The notes: generated by a model from the letters alone, not told the origin. 23,756 nucleotides of DNA from Mariprofundaceae bacterium (GCA_015488125.1 WFOJ01000153.1:1-23756), one strand, 5' to 3'. Numbered from the stretch's first letter, positions 13,462-23,728 are shown. Made by a program: numbers and translations.

Positions 13462-14805
13462 TTACGCTTCTGTCGGCGTTTCTTCAGCGTCGATTTCAGC
13501 TTGCAGTTCGCTGATCGTTTTCGTCACATGGGTGAGCTTCGCCTGGGACAACACATAATTCACGCATTTGCGTTCCATAACGGTTGATTCAACAGCACCA
13601 CGATATTCTTCGTTGCGCATGATCCAGTTCACATAGTTCTCACGTTCGCTTTCAGGGTACTGGGCTGCCTGCTGCTCGACTTCTTTGCGCACTTCGTCTT
13701 CGTCCAGTTCCAGCTCAGCCTGTTGTTGCAATGCTCGATAAATAATGGTTAATCGAATGTTTTCAGCTTCCACTTGCTGGGCACGAGCCACAAATGCTTG
13801 CAATTGCTCATCGCTTAGCGGCCCCCCTCCCTGTTCTGACAAACGCTGTTGATAACGCTTCAAAGACCGTTGGACATATTCATCGAGAATGCGTTGAGGA
13901 ACTTCGATATCGTGCTTTTCCAACAGTGCTTTTTCCACCGCTTCACGATTCTTCTCCCAAGCTGCCTTTTCCGCCTCAAGCAACAGTTTGCGACGAGAAT
14001 CCTCACGCAGCGCCGTGGCATCATCAAAACCCAGCAGGGTAGCCAGTTCATCCTCACTGGCGCATTTCTCGCCACGTTGCACCGCTTTGACATCGACCTC
14101 AAAACGCGCCTGTTGGCCAGCTAAGGCACCAGCCTGATAGTGATCCGGAAACTGAACATTGACCTGCACATGATCACCGGCTTTTGCACCCTCAAGCTGT
14201 TCCTCGAAACCAGGAATGTATTGTCCAGAGCCAATAACCAATTCGGCATCCGTGGCGCTGCCACCGTCAAAAGCTTCATCGCCGATGTAACCAACGTAAT
14301 CAAGGATCGCTTTGTCTCCCTGTTCGATGGCCTTCTCTTCCGTTGTATAGCGAATCTGGGAATCCATCAGGCGCTGAATAACACCATCAACATCATGATC
14401 ATCGACTGAAACATCCCAGATTTCCACTGCCAGTGCTTCCAGAGCAGTCAGCTCAACGTCCGGCCAACTGGTTACCAGAATATTGAAAGCAAAATCACCA
14501 CCGGCTTCCGCTTCGGCCAAATCCACCTCAGGTTGTACTGCCGGTAACAAGCCGGATTCCTTAAGTGCCGTACCGTAATGCGCTTCAAGCAAATCACTGA
14601 CAACTTGCTGACGGAGGTGATCAGCATACTGTCTGGCTACCACACTTTGCGGAACTTTACCGGGGCGAAAACCCGGTATCCGAATATTTTTTGCCAGCAA
14701 CTCATTTAGTTTTTCTTGGTGTACACGCTGATATTCCGCCCGTGGCACGATCACATCGATACGATGCTCACAGTTGGAAATCTGAGTGGTCGCTGTTTTG
14801 ATCAT
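13462..14805 (-). CDS. tig: trigger factor, ribosome-associated chaperone and peptidyl-prolyl isomerase
   Basis: A 447-aa chaperone that binds the ribosome exit tunnel and shields nascent chains. The ribosome-binding signature GFRPGKVP is at 45-52, the FKBP-type isomerase domain at about 163-245 (GDKAILDYVGYIGDEAFDGG), and a long helical C-terminal chaperone domain follows. The frame stays open upstream through the tRNA-Leu gene, but homology begins at MIKTATTQIS, so the ATG at 14805 is chosen. The ribosome binding site is weak (GGAG, about 14 bases upstream). It heads the tig-clpP-clpX cluster. Confidence 0.95.
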   Translation of the reverse strand: MIKTATTQISNCEHRIDVIVPRAEYQRVHQEKLNELLAKNIRIPGFRPGKVPQSVVARQYADHLRQQVVSDLLEAHYGTALKESGLLPAVQPEVDLAEAEAGGDFAFNILVTSWPDVELTALEALAVEIWDVSVDDHDVDGVIQRLMDSQIRYTTEEKAIEQGDKAILDYVGYIGDEAFDGGSATDAELVIGSGQYIPGFEEQLEGAKAGDHVQVNVQFPDHYQAGALAGQQARFEVDVKAVQRGEKCASEDELATLLGFDDATALREDSRRKLLLEAEKAAWEKNREAVEKALLEKHDIEVPQRILDEYVQRSLKRYQQRLSEQGGGPLSDEQLQAFVARAQQVEAENIRLTIIYRALQQQAELELDEDEVRKEVEQQAAQYPESERENYVNWIMRNEEYRGAVESTVMERKCVNYVLSQAKLTHVTKTISELQAEIDAEETPTEA

Positions 14806-14835
14806 CTTGTTGCCTACTCCGTCATGCAAATAGTC

Positions 14836-14869
14836 ACATGGCTTCAGACAAAATCGCCCGAAGCCATGT
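14836..14869 (-). promoter_or_regulatory. 10-bp perfect inverted repeat between tRNA-Leu and tig
   Basis: ACATGGCTTC (14836-14845) and GAAGCCATGT (14860-14869) pair perfectly around a 14-base loop. No T-run follows on the minus strand, so it is not a standard intrinsic terminator. It lies five bases past the CCA end of the tRNA and about 30 bases before the tig start. It could mark tRNA processing, stabilise the tig mRNA 5' end, or act as a partial terminator. Confidence 0.45.
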
Positions 14870-14874
14870 AGAGA

Positions 14875-14958
<84 letters not shown>

Positions 14959-14997
14959 AGAACGCCTCACAGCCTGACGACTGCAAGACGCATGCCG

Positions 14998-15447
14998 TTA
15001 CTGTGCGGCAGTACCCGCTGCCTCAGTATTCGCGGCCCTGGCTGCATCTGCAGCCTTGGCTGCATCCGCAGCAGCATTAACCACGGTTTTCTTGGCAGTG
15101 TCTGCTGCCGTTGTAGCAGCTTCAGTGGCTGCCGTGGCCGCTTCTGTCGCTGTCGCAGGCGCAGCTTCTGGCGCAGGCGCAGCTTCTGGCGCAGGCGCAG
15201 CTTCTGGCGCAGGCGCAGCCTCTGGTGCAGGTGCAGCCTCTGGTGCAGGTGCAGCCTCTGGTGCAGGTGCAGCCTCTGGTGCAGGTGCAGCCTCTGGTGC
15301 AGGTGCAGCCTCTGGTGCAGGTGCAGCCTCTGGTGCAGGTGCAGCCGTCGCAGGTTCACCATTTGGATGAGGTGCCGGTGCATGGATTTCAGAATCCTGA
15401 CAAGCGACAAGCCCCAGCATCAGGCCAATAGCCATCACATATTTCAT
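14998..15447 (-). CDS. small Ala/Pro/Glu-rich repeat lipoprotein
   Basis: A 149-aa predicted lipoprotein. The signal peptide (MKYVMAIGLMLG) ends in the lipobox L-V-A-C16, so the mature protein would be lipid-anchored at Cys16. About ten tandem PAPEAA hexapeptides (roughly residues 36-97) form a stiff, negatively charged Pro/Ala stalk. The C-terminal 50 residues are Ala-rich and probably helical (TAADTAKKTVVNAAADAAKA). A strong AGGAGGGAG lies just before the ATG. It begins 40 bases after the rpoC stop and looks cotranscribed with it. I recognise no family. The design fits an envelope spacer or periplasm-spanning tether, but that is inference. Confidence 0.8.
   Translation of the reverse strand: MKYVMAIGLMLGLVACQDSEIHAPAPHPNGEPATAAPAPEAAPAPEAAPAPEAAPAPEAAPAPEAAPAPEAAPAPEAAPAPEAAPAPEAAPAPEAAPATATEAATAATEAATTAADTAKKTVVNAAADAAKAADAARAANTEAAGTAAQ
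15153..15350. repeat. 18-bp tandem repeat, about 11 units, coding for PAPEAA
   Basis: On the plus strand two sub-types are ordered in blocks: GCGCAGGCGCAGCTTCTG at the left (from 15153, about three units, then a hybrid unit at 15207-15224) and GTGCAGGTGCAGCCTCTG at the right (15225-15332, six exact copies, with a degenerate unit to 15350). Being 18 bp, gains or losses keep the lipoprotein in frame. The exact identity of the right block points to recent expansion. Confidence 0.92.
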
Positions 15448-15486
15448 CTTCTCCCTCCTGAGAAACGCGGCGTTTTGCCGTTAATA

Positions 15487-18400
15487 TTATTCCGCATCGG
15501 CATCGTCGGCATTCGTTGCCGTCAGGGGATGACGTGCAGCAAATCCCGTACCCGCCGGTAACAGGCGGCCAAGGATGACATTTTCTTTCAGGCCTGTCAG
15601 CCAATCCACCTTGCCGGCGAGCGCAGCTTCGGTAATAACACGCGTCGTTTCCTGGAAGGAAGCCGCAGAAATAAAGGATTCTGTATTCAGCGCTGCCTTG
15701 GTAATTCCCAGTAATACCGGCTCATATTGTGCCGGCACCTTGCCTGCCGCTTCCAGCTTGCGATTCACGGCCAGCAGGCGCTTGCGTTCGACCTGTTCGC
15801 CGGCAACATAGTTGCTCGATCCCGGATCAGTGACCAGCACCTTGCGCATCATCTGACGCACAATCACTTCAATATGCTTGTCATTGATCTTCACGCCTTG
15901 CAGACGATATACTTCCTGTACTTCATTGATCAGATAATTGGCCAGCGCCTCAATGCCCAGCACTTTCAGAATATCCTGTGGCGCAGGCGAGCCTTCCATC
16001 AGTCGTTCACCACGACGCACATGGTCACCTTCCTGAACAATCAGGTGGCTTTCCTTGGGGATCTGGTATTCGACATCATCGCTGCCATCATCCGGGTGGA
16101 TATACACGCGACGCTTGCCGCGAATATCCTTACCAAAGTAAATGGAACCGTCTTTGGCGGCGATAAAGGCCAGGTTTTTCGGTTTACGCGCTTCAAACAA
16201 CTCAACAACCCGTGGCAAACCACCGGTAATATCCTTGGTTTTTGATGTTTCACGCGGCAAACGCGCCAACACATCGCCTGCACGAATCTCATCGCCCGGC
16301 TTAACATTCAAAATAGCGCCTGGCGACAGGAAGTAACGGGCAGGCACACCGGTACGCGGAATGATAACCGGATCGCCCTCCGGCGCTGCCGGATCCACAA
16401 TATGAATTTGCGGACGCAAGACGGTTGTACGACTTTCACTGAACTGAATAATCACGCGGCTGGTCATACCCGTGACTTCATCCACCTGATCGCGCACGGT
16501 GCGACCATCTTCCACATCCTCAAAACGCAACTGACCACCAACCTCGGCAATCAATGGCATGGTATAAGGATCCCAGTCAGCAAGCGTAGTGCCGGATTTC
16601 ACGACCTCGCCATCGATAACGCGAAGACGTGAACCATAAGGAACGCGATGACGCTCGGCTTCCTTGCCAAGATTATCAATAATCGCCAGTTCAGTATGGC
16701 GATTGATCACAATGCTGTCACCCTGGGTGTTTTCAACAACCACGGCATCTTCCAGCTTCACCGTGCCATTGGCACGGGTTTCCACGGAAGCCTGTTCGGC
16801 AGAACGGGAAGCTGTGCCACCAACATGGAAGGTACGCATGGTCAGCTGTGTGCCGGGTTCACCAATTGATTGCGCTGCGATGACGCCAACAGCCTCGCCC
16901 AACGATACCGGTGTTGCATGTGCCAGATCGCGACCATAGCAAGTAGCACAAACGCCTTCTTCGGCCTCGCAGGTCAGCACGGAACGAATACGCACGCTCT
17001 CAATATCTGCTTCTTCAATTTTTGCCGCCAGCGTCTCATTGACCATGGCACCGGCAGGCGCAATTTCCTCGCCTGTTTCCGGATGAACTGCGGCTTCCAG
17101 TAAGACGCGACCAAGCAAACGTTCGCTCAACGGCTCAATGATCTCACCGCTTTCCACCAGGGCAGAGAGGGTAATGCCCTTGTTGGTACCACAGTCCTGA
17201 ATGTTAACCACGGCATCCTGTGCCACATCCACCAGACGACGGGTCAGATAACCGGAGTTGGCCGTTTTCAGGGCCGTATCAGCCAGGCCTTTACGGGCAC
17301 CATGGGTAGAAATAAAATACTGCAGCACCGTCAGCCCTTCACGGAAGTTGGCAGTAATAGGCGTTTCGATGATGGAACCATCCGGCCTGGCCATTAGGCC
17401 ACGCATGCCAGCCAGCTGACGAATCTGTTGTGCTGAACCACGTGCCCCGGAATCAGCCATCATGAATACCGAGTTAAAGGTGGCTGTTACTTCCTTCTGG
17501 CTACCATCTTCACTGGTTAATTCTTCGCTGGAAAGATTGTCCATCATCGCCGCTGCCACTTTCTCCGAGGCATGCGTCCACAAGTCAATCACCTTGTTGT
17601 AGCGTTCATCGGAGGTGATCAAACCATCGCGATACTGCTGATGCACCTCTTTGACGGCTGTTTCCGTTTCTTCCACCAGCGTATATTTTTCATCCGGGAT
17701 CACCACATCATCCAGGCAAAAAGACGCGCCGGAACGTGTGGCATACTCGTAACCAAGCATCTTGATCCTGTCTGCCAGCACGACCGTGTCCTTGTTGCCA
17801 GCCAGGCGATAGCTCTCCTCAATCAATTTCGCTACCCGTTTCTTGACCAACACACAGTTGATCTGCGAAAAAGGCAGTTGTTCCGGTAATACGGTGGAAA
17901 GAATAGCGCGGCCTACCGTTGTTTTTTCCCGTTGCCCACGTATCCGGCATGTCACCCGTGCATGCAGGCCGACAACACCGGCATGATAGGCGCGTTCCGC
18001 CTCTTCTGGCGAAGCAAATGCCATGCCTTCGCCTTTTTCAAACGGTTTTTCCCGGGTGAGGTAATACAAACCAAGCACCATATCCTGCGTAGGTACGATA
18101 ACGGGTTTGCCCGTGGCCGGTGAGAGCACATTATTGGAAGCCATCATCAATGCGCGGGCTTCCGTTTGTGCCTCAATAGAAAGTGGTACATGTACCGCCA
18201 TCTGGTCGCCATCAAAGTCGGCATTAAAGGCTGTACACACCAGTGGATGCAACTGAATTGCCTTGCCTTCGATCAGCAACGGCTCAAAGGCCTGAATGCC
18301 CAGACGATGCAGAGTTGGCGCTCGGTTCAGCAGCACCGGGTGTTGATGAATAACTTCGGCCAGAATATCCCATACTTCCGGAATTTCCTGCTCTACCAAA

Positions 18401-19596
18401 CGCTTGGCTGCCTTGATGGTGGTCGCCAGACCGCGTGCCTCCAGTTTGTGGTAAATGAAGGGACGAAATAACTCCAGCGCCATTTTTTTCGGCAAGCCAC
18501 ACTGATGTAATTTCAGTTCAGGGCCAACCACAATCACGGAGCGACCGGAGTAGTCAACGCGTTTACCTAACAGGTTCTGACGAAAACGCCCCTGTTTACC
18601 CTTGATCACATCGGAGAGCGATTTTAATTGACGCCGGTTGGTGCCGGTGATCGGTTTGGAGCGACGATCGTTATCAAACAGCGCATCCACCGATTCCTGT
18701 AGCATACGCTTTTCGTTACGGGTGATAATTTCCGGCGCATTCAGTTCCAGCAAACGGCGCAGGCGATTGTTGCGGTTGATGACCCGACGATACAAATCAT
18801 TCAGATCAGAGGTGGCAAAGCGTCCACCGTCAAGTGATACCAGTGGACGAATTTCCGGTGGCAACACCGGAATGGCTTCCAGTATCATCCATTCCGGCTT
18901 GTTGCCAGATTCGATCATGGCATCCACCGTCTGCAAACGCTTGGTCAGTTTGGTCAGGCGGGTAACAGCGCGAGTGGCAGCAATTTGCGCCCGCAGCGTT
19001 TGACGCTCCTCCTGCAAATCAATGCTTTGCAGCATCTCGCGAATCGCTTCTGCACCCATGCCTGCGCGAAATTCTTCACCATAGGCTTCAAATGCTTCAA
19101 TATATTCATCTTCTGTCAGCACCTGATACTGATCAAGACTGGTTAATCCCGGATCAAGCACGACGTAAGACTCAAAATAAAGAATGCGTTCCAGCTCTTT
19201 CAGCGTTTTGTCCAGCAGCAAACCAATGCGCGATGGCAAACTTTTCAGATACCAGATATGCGCTACCGGCGCTGCCAGATCAATATGCGCCATGCGTTCG
19301 CGACGAACCTTGAACTGGATGACTTCCACGCCGCATTTTTCGCAAACCACGCCACGGTGTTTCAACCGCTTGTACTTGCCGCACAGGCATTCATAATCCT
19401 TGATCGGGCCAAAGATTTTGGCACAAAACAAACCATCGCGCTCCGGCTTGAAGGTACGATAGTTAATGGTCTCAGGCTTTTTCACCTCGCCAAATGACCA
19501 TGAACGAATTTTTTCCGGACTGGCCAGCCCGACCCGCAGACCGTCAAACTTGTCAACACCTGTGGGTTTTTGGAACATATTAAGCAATTGCTGCAT
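15487..19596 (-). CDS. rpoC: DNA-directed RNA polymerase subunit beta'
   Basis: A 1369-aa largest subunit of RNA polymerase, carrying half of the active site. The N-terminal zinc site has C70, C72, C85 and C88. The catalytic Mg-binding motif NADFDGDQM is at 458-466. The bridge-helix and trigger-loop regions are intact (MADSGARGSAQQIRQLAGMR and later NSGYLTRRLVDVAQD). The second zinc site includes TCEAEEGVCATC. Length is near that of E. coli RpoC (1407). The start is three bases after the rpoB stop. The usual downstream rpsL is absent and the lipoprotein gene follows instead. Confidence 0.98.
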   Translation of the reverse strand: MQQLLNMFQKPTGVDKFDGLRVGLASPEKIRSWSFGEVKKPETINYRTFKPERDGLFCAKIFGPIKDYECLCGKYKRLKHRGVVCEKCGVEVIQFKVRRERMAHIDLAAPVAHIWYLKSLPSRIGLLLDKTLKELERILYFESYVVLDPGLTSLDQYQVLTEDEYIEAFEAYGEEFRAGMGAEAIREMLQSIDLQEERQTLRAQIAATRAVTRLTKLTKRLQTVDAMIESGNKPEWMILEAIPVLPPEIRPLVSLDGGRFATSDLNDLYRRVINRNNRLRRLLELNAPEIITRNEKRMLQESVDALFDNDRRSKPITGTNRRQLKSLSDVIKGKQGRFRQNLLGKRVDYSGRSVIVVGPELKLHQCGLPKKMALELFRPFIYHKLEARGLATTIKAAKRLVEQEIPEVWDILAEVIHQHPVLLNRAPTLHRLGIQAFEPLLIEGKAIQLHPLVCTAFNADFDGDQMAVHVPLSIEAQTEARALMMASNNVLSPATGKPVIVPTQDMVLGLYYLTREKPFEKGEGMAFASPEEAERAYHAGVVGLHARVTCRIRGQREKTTVGRAILSTVLPEQLPFSQINCVLVKKRVAKLIEESYRLAGNKDTVVLADRIKMLGYEYATRSGASFCLDDVVIPDEKYTLVEETETAVKEVHQQYRDGLITSDERYNKVIDLWTHASEKVAAAMMDNLSSEELTSEDGSQKEVTATFNSVFMMADSGARGSAQQIRQLAGMRGLMARPDGSIIETPITANFREGLTVLQYFISTHGARKGLADTALKTANSGYLTRRLVDVAQDAVVNIQDCGTNKGITLSALVESGEIIEPLSERLLGRVLLEAAVHPETGEEIAPAGAMVNETLAAKIEEADIESVRIRSVLTCEAEEGVCATCYGRDLAHATPVSLGEAVGVIAAQSIGEPGTQLTMRTFHVGGTASRSAEQASVETRANGTVKLEDAVVVENTQGDSIVINRHTELAIIDNLGKEAERHRVPYGSRLRVIDGEVVKSGTTLADWDPYTMPLIAEVGGQLRFEDVEDGRTVRDQVDEVTGMTSRVIIQFSESRTTVLRPQIHIVDPAAPEGDPVIIPRTGVPARYFLSPGAILNVKPGDEIRAGDVLARLPRETSKTKDITGGLPRVVELFEARKPKNLAFIAAKDGSIYFGKDIRGKRRVYIHPDDGSDDVEYQIPKESHLIVQEGDHVRRGERLMEGSPAPQDILKVLGIEALANYLINEVQEVYRLQGVKINDKHIEVIVRQMMRKVLVTDPGSSNYVAGEQVERKRLLAVNRKLEAAGKVPAQYEPVLLGITKAALNTESFISAASFQETTRVITEAALAGKVDWLTGLKENVILGRLLPAGTGFAARHPLTATNADDADAE

Positions 19597-19599
19597 GGC

Positions 19600-22500
19600 T
19601 TATTCCTCTTCCTCTGCTGGCTTTTTGATCATTTCAAGATCAATACACAAGGCATTCAGCTCCTTGCTCATCACATTGAACGATTCAGGAAGACCAGCTT
19701 CAAAGGTCATATCACCGCGTACAATGGACTCATACATCCGGGTGCGTCCCTGCACATCATCGGATTTCACTGTCAGCATTTCCTGCAGGGTATAGGCTGC
19801 GCCGTAGGCTTCCAGCGCCCATACCTCCATTTCACCAAAACGCTGCCCCCCAAACTGGGCCTTCCCGCCCAGTGGCTGTTGCGCCACCAGTGAATAAGGG
19901 CCAGTCGAGCGAGCGTGAATTTTTTCATCCACCAGGTGATGCAGCTTGAGAATATACATCTGACCCACGGTAACCGGACGATCGAAAGGCTCACCGGTGC
20001 GACCATCATACAGGATACACTGACCACTGACAGATACGCCTGCCTGCTTCAGCATGCGATGAATATCTTTTTCCTTGGCGCCATCAAACACCGGTGTGGC
20101 AATTGGCAAGCCATCACGCAGTTGCTGCGCCAGCGCCAATACATCGTCGTCGGACATGGCTGAAATGGTATTACATGCCTTGCGATCTTCCTGATAAGCC
20201 TCCAGCAAAAAGGCGCGCAGTTGATCAATATCGACATTGGCCTGTAACATTTCCTGAATACGATGCCCCAACTCTTTGGCCGCATGCCCCATATGCATTT
20301 CAAAAATCTGACCAATATTCATACGCGATGGCACGCCCAGTGGGTTCAGGCAAATATCCACCGGCACACCGTGTTCGTTGTAAGGCATATCTTCTTCCGG
20401 AACAATCACCGAAATCACGCCCTTGTTACCATGGCGACCTGCCATTTTGTCGCCCGGTTGCAGTTTGCGTTTAACGGCAACATACACCTTAACGATCTTG
20501 ATTTCACCCGGTTTCAGCTCCGAACCTTCGCGAACCTTGGCCACTTTCTCTTCAAAGCGGGATTCCAGTCTGCCACGCTCGCGTTCCATACTTTCCAGAA
20601 TATCGCTGATACGCGCATTGACCTCATCATCCGCGACAGAAGCACGGCTCAAATCACGCAAGGACAACGTCTCCAGATGGGCAGTACTGATCACCTCGCC
20701 TTTTTTCAGCCCCTTGACCTTGAACGCTTCCTGACCATCAAGCAATTGCAACAAACGTTTGCGGACATTGCCTTCAAGAATACGACGCTCTTCTTCCTTG
20801 TCGGCATAGAGCTTTTCGATTTCGTTTTCTTCAATCGCCTTGGCACGATCGTCTTTCTCGTCGCCACGACGTGTAAAAATCTGCACATCAACAACCACGC
20901 CTTCCTCACCTGGCTTGATGCGCAGGGAACTATCGCGAACGTCGCTGGCCTTTTCACCAAAAATGGCGCGCAACAACTTTTCTTCCGGCGACAACTGCGT
21001 CTCGCCCTTGGGTGTGATCTTGCCGACGACAACATCACCAGCCTTTACCTCAGCGCCAATGTAGGCAACGCCTGATTCATCCAGGTGACGAAGCGCTTCT
21101 TCGCTGGAATTGGGAATATCGCGGGTGATTTCCTCAGGGCCAAGCTTGGTTTCACGTGCCACGCACTCAAATTCTTCAATGTGAATGGAGGTATACACGT
21201 CTTCCTTGACCAGTTTCTCGGAAATAACAATCGCATCCTCAAAGTTATAACCGCGCCATGGCATCAGGGCCACCGTGACATTGCGCCCCAGTGCCAGTTC
21301 ACCCTGATCAGTAGAAGGCCCATCGGCGATAATCTCCCCCTTGGTGACGACATCGCCAACCTTGACCAGGGGACGCTGGTTAAAGCAACTGTTCTGATTG
21401 GAACGGCGATACTTGAACAAGCGGTAAATATCAACACCCGGTTCGCCTTCTACCTGCTCATCATCGTGTACACGTACCACGATGCGCCCAGCATCCACGC
21501 TCTCGATCACACCACCACGCTTGGCGATGGCACACACGCCCGAGTCGCGTGCCACATGTGCTTCCATGCCTGTACCGACCAGCGGTTTCTCCGCCCGCAC
21601 CAGCGGTACTGCCTGACGCTGCATGTTTGAACCCATCAGCGCACGGTTGGCATCATCATGCTCAAGAAACGGAATCAGACCAGCAGAGACGGATACCACC
21701 TGTGAAGGAGACACGTCCATATAGGTAATATCTTCCGGCGCAGCCATGATGAAATCGCCGTCACAACGACACTGAACCAAATCTGCCTCGAACGCGCCAT
21801 CTTCATTGATCACAGCATTAGCCTGTGCAATCACATGGCCTGCCTCGTCGATGGCCGACAAATAGGTGACCTCCCCCGTCACTCGACCATTCTCCACCTT
21901 GCGATACGGTGTTTCGATAAAACCGAATTCATTAACCCGTGCGAAGCAGGAGAGGGAGTTGATCAGGCCAATATTCGGCCCTTCAGGCGTTTCAATCGGA
22001 CACAAGCGGCCATAATGCGTAGGATGTACGTCGCGCACTTCAAAGCCGGCACGTTCGCGTGACAGGCCGCCGGGACCCAGCGCGGATAAACGACGCTTAT
22101 GCGTGACTTCCGACAACGGATTAGTCTGATCCATGAATTGTGATAACTGGAAACTGCTGAAGAACTCCTTGATGGCTGCGATCAAGGGCTTGGCATTGAC
22201 CAGGTCGGTTGGATTCATTTCATTGACATCACCGGAGGTCATTCGCTCACGAATAGCCCGTTCCATGCGAGAAAGACCAACACGAATATTATTTTCCAGC
22301 AACTCGCCCACTGAACGCAGACGACGGTTACCCAGATGATCAATGTCATCTATCTCACCAATACCATCGCGCAGATTGAGGAAGGTATCCAGCGTCAACA
22401 AAATATCTTCAAGGCGCAGCACGCCGTAATCCAGTGGCACATCATCATCGCTGATGCCCAGGCGGCTGTTCAGCTTCATGCGTCCGACACGGGACAAATC

Positions 22501-23718
22501 ATAGCGATTACTATCAAAAAAGGAGGACTCAAACAGCGCTCTTGCCGTTTCGACCGTTGGTGGCTCGCCAGGGCGCAACATACGATAAATTTCAACCTGC
22601 GCCTCTTCCCGCGATTGTACCACATCCATGCGCAAAGTATCTGCCAGCCAGGGTCCTCGGATAAAGGGGTCAATAAACAGGCAATCAAATTGCTCAATAT
22701 CAGCACCGCGCAATGCCGACAGGGATTCTTCCGTCAGTTCGTGATTTTGTTCAAACAGCACATCATCACCGACGACAACAGGTTCGGCAATCACTTCTCC
22801 GATCATTTTTTCATCGGGAATATCCAACCATTCGACGCCAGCTTCCGCCAGTTTGCGCAACGCTACCCGGTTGATTTTCTTACCTTCGGCAACCAGCGTT
22901 TTGCCATTGAGTTCAATCGGAATATTGGCACGTGAGCCGAGCATCAGCTCCGCATCCACTTTCATCTGGAAGCCATCGTTATGGATGCGGTACAGCCGCC
23001 GTTTGTAAAAGCGGTCGAGAATTTCCTGCGTGTTCAGACCCAGTGCCTTCAGCAGAATACCCACTGGCATTTTGCGACGCAGGTCGATACGGAAGAAAAT
23101 CTTGTCCTTAATGTCAAATTCAAAATCCAGCCACGATCCACGGTAAGGAATCAGGCGGGCTTTGAACAAAAATTTGCCCGATGAATGGCCCTTGCCACCA
23201 TCGTGGTCAAAAAACACGCCCGGAGAACGGTGTACCTGAGACACAATCACACGTTCCGTACCATTGATCACAAACGATCCATGATCGGTCATCAGGGGAA
23301 TTTCCCCCATATAAACATGTTGCTGGCGTTCTTCGCGAACCTTGCGGCGGGATGGCTTGCCATCCTCCTCTACTTCAAAAATCCGTAAACGGAGCTTAAC
23401 CTTGATCGGTAGTGCATAGGTTAGGTCGCGGCTACGCGCCTCATCCAGATCATAGCGCGGTTTACTGTATTCCAGGCCGTCAAAGCAAAGCTCGGCAGCA
23501 CCACCATAGTCACGCACGGGGAAAACGCTACGAAATATCGCAGCCAATCGTGAATCGTTAATATCAGTATCTCCGTGCCCGACACCCACAAGATCATGAT
23601 AAGATTCAAGCTGCAAATGCAGCAGGTTTGGCATATCCAGTGGAGCTTCGATGCGACCGAAGTTTTTTCTGATGCGTTTGACGATCGTGGACTGATCTGA
23701 CGTTGCTTGCTTGCCCAT
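19600..23718 (-). CDS. rpoB: DNA-directed RNA polymerase subunit beta
   Basis: A 1372-aa second catalytic subunit of RNA polymerase (E. coli 1342). The rifampicin pocket lies at about 521-555 with QLSQFMDQ, THKRR and SALGPGGL. The residues equivalent to E. coli Q513, D516, H526 and S531 (here Q527, D530, H540, S545) are all wild type. Active-site segments NFEDAIVISE and DKMAGRHGNKG are intact. The ATG at 23718 is preceded by a GGAG at a spacing of six. It is complete, and the window ends 38 bases upstream, so the expected rplJ-rplL lie outside. Confidence 0.98.
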   Translation of the reverse strand: MGKQATSDQSTIVKRIRKNFGRIEAPLDMPNLLHLQLESYHDLVGVGHGDTDINDSRLAAIFRSVFPVRDYGGAAELCFDGLEYSKPRYDLDEARSRDLTYALPIKVKLRLRIFEVEEDGKPSRRKVREERQQHVYMGEIPLMTDHGSFVINGTERVIVSQVHRSPGVFFDHDGGKGHSSGKFLFKARLIPYRGSWLDFEFDIKDKIFFRIDLRRKMPVGILLKALGLNTQEILDRFYKRRLYRIHNDGFQMKVDAELMLGSRANIPIELNGKTLVAEGKKINRVALRKLAEAGVEWLDIPDEKMIGEVIAEPVVVGDDVLFEQNHELTEESLSALRGADIEQFDCLFIDPFIRGPWLADTLRMDVVQSREEAQVEIYRMLRPGEPPTVETARALFESSFFDSNRYDLSRVGRMKLNSRLGISDDDVPLDYGVLRLEDILLTLDTFLNLRDGIGEIDDIDHLGNRRLRSVGELLENNIRVGLSRMERAIRERMTSGDVNEMNPTDLVNAKPLIAAIKEFFSSFQLSQFMDQTNPLSEVTHKRRLSALGPGGLSRERAGFEVRDVHPTHYGRLCPIETPEGPNIGLINSLSCFARVNEFGFIETPYRKVENGRVTGEVTYLSAIDEAGHVIAQANAVINEDGAFEADLVQCRCDGDFIMAAPEDITYMDVSPSQVVSVSAGLIPFLEHDDANRALMGSNMQRQAVPLVRAEKPLVGTGMEAHVARDSGVCAIAKRGGVIESVDAGRIVVRVHDDEQVEGEPGVDIYRLFKYRRSNQNSCFNQRPLVKVGDVVTKGEIIADGPSTDQGELALGRNVTVALMPWRGYNFEDAIVISEKLVKEDVYTSIHIEEFECVARETKLGPEEITRDIPNSSEEALRHLDESGVAYIGAEVKAGDVVVGKITPKGETQLSPEEKLLRAIFGEKASDVRDSSLRIKPGEEGVVVDVQIFTRRGDEKDDRAKAIEENEIEKLYADKEEERRILEGNVRKRLLQLLDGQEAFKVKGLKKGEVISTAHLETLSLRDLSRASVADDEVNARISDILESMERERGRLESRFEEKVAKVREGSELKPGEIKIVKVYVAVKRKLQPGDKMAGRHGNKGVISVIVPEEDMPYNEHGVPVDICLNPLGVPSRMNIGQIFEMHMGHAAKELGHRIQEMLQANVDIDQLRAFLLEAYQEDRKACNTISAMSDDDVLALAQQLRDGLPIATPVFDGAKEKDIHRMLKQAGVSVSGQCILYDGRTGEPFDRPVTVGQMYILKLHHLVDEKIHARSTGPYSLVAQQPLGGKAQFGGQRFGEMEVWALEAYGAAYTLQEMLTVKSDDVQGRTRMYESIVRGDMTFEAGLPESFNVMSKELNALCIDLEMIKKPAEEEE

Positions 23719-23724
23719 AGATGA

Positions 23725-23728
23725 CTCC
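23725..23728 (-). promoter_or_regulatory. ribosome binding site of rpoB
   Basis: The minus-strand GGAG, six bases before the ATG at 23718, supports that start. The other 28 bases to the window edge show no further feature. Confidence 0.6.

Noticed and set aside
15056..15410. Repeat-protein frames in other phases and on the plus strand across the 18-bp repeats
   Set aside because: An 18-bp repeat stays open in several frames. Only the minus-strand frame at 14998-15447 has a signal peptide, lipobox and strong ribosome binding site.
15468..15480. Terminator between rpoC and the lipoprotein gene
   Set aside because: The stem is only four base pairs (CGGC/GCCG) and no T-run follows on the minus strand.
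19600..23718. Rifampicin-resistance allele of rpoB
   Set aside because: The equivalents of Q513, D516, H526 and S531 are all wild type. A Phe at residue 523 and Thr at 532 differ from E. coli but look like lineage variation.
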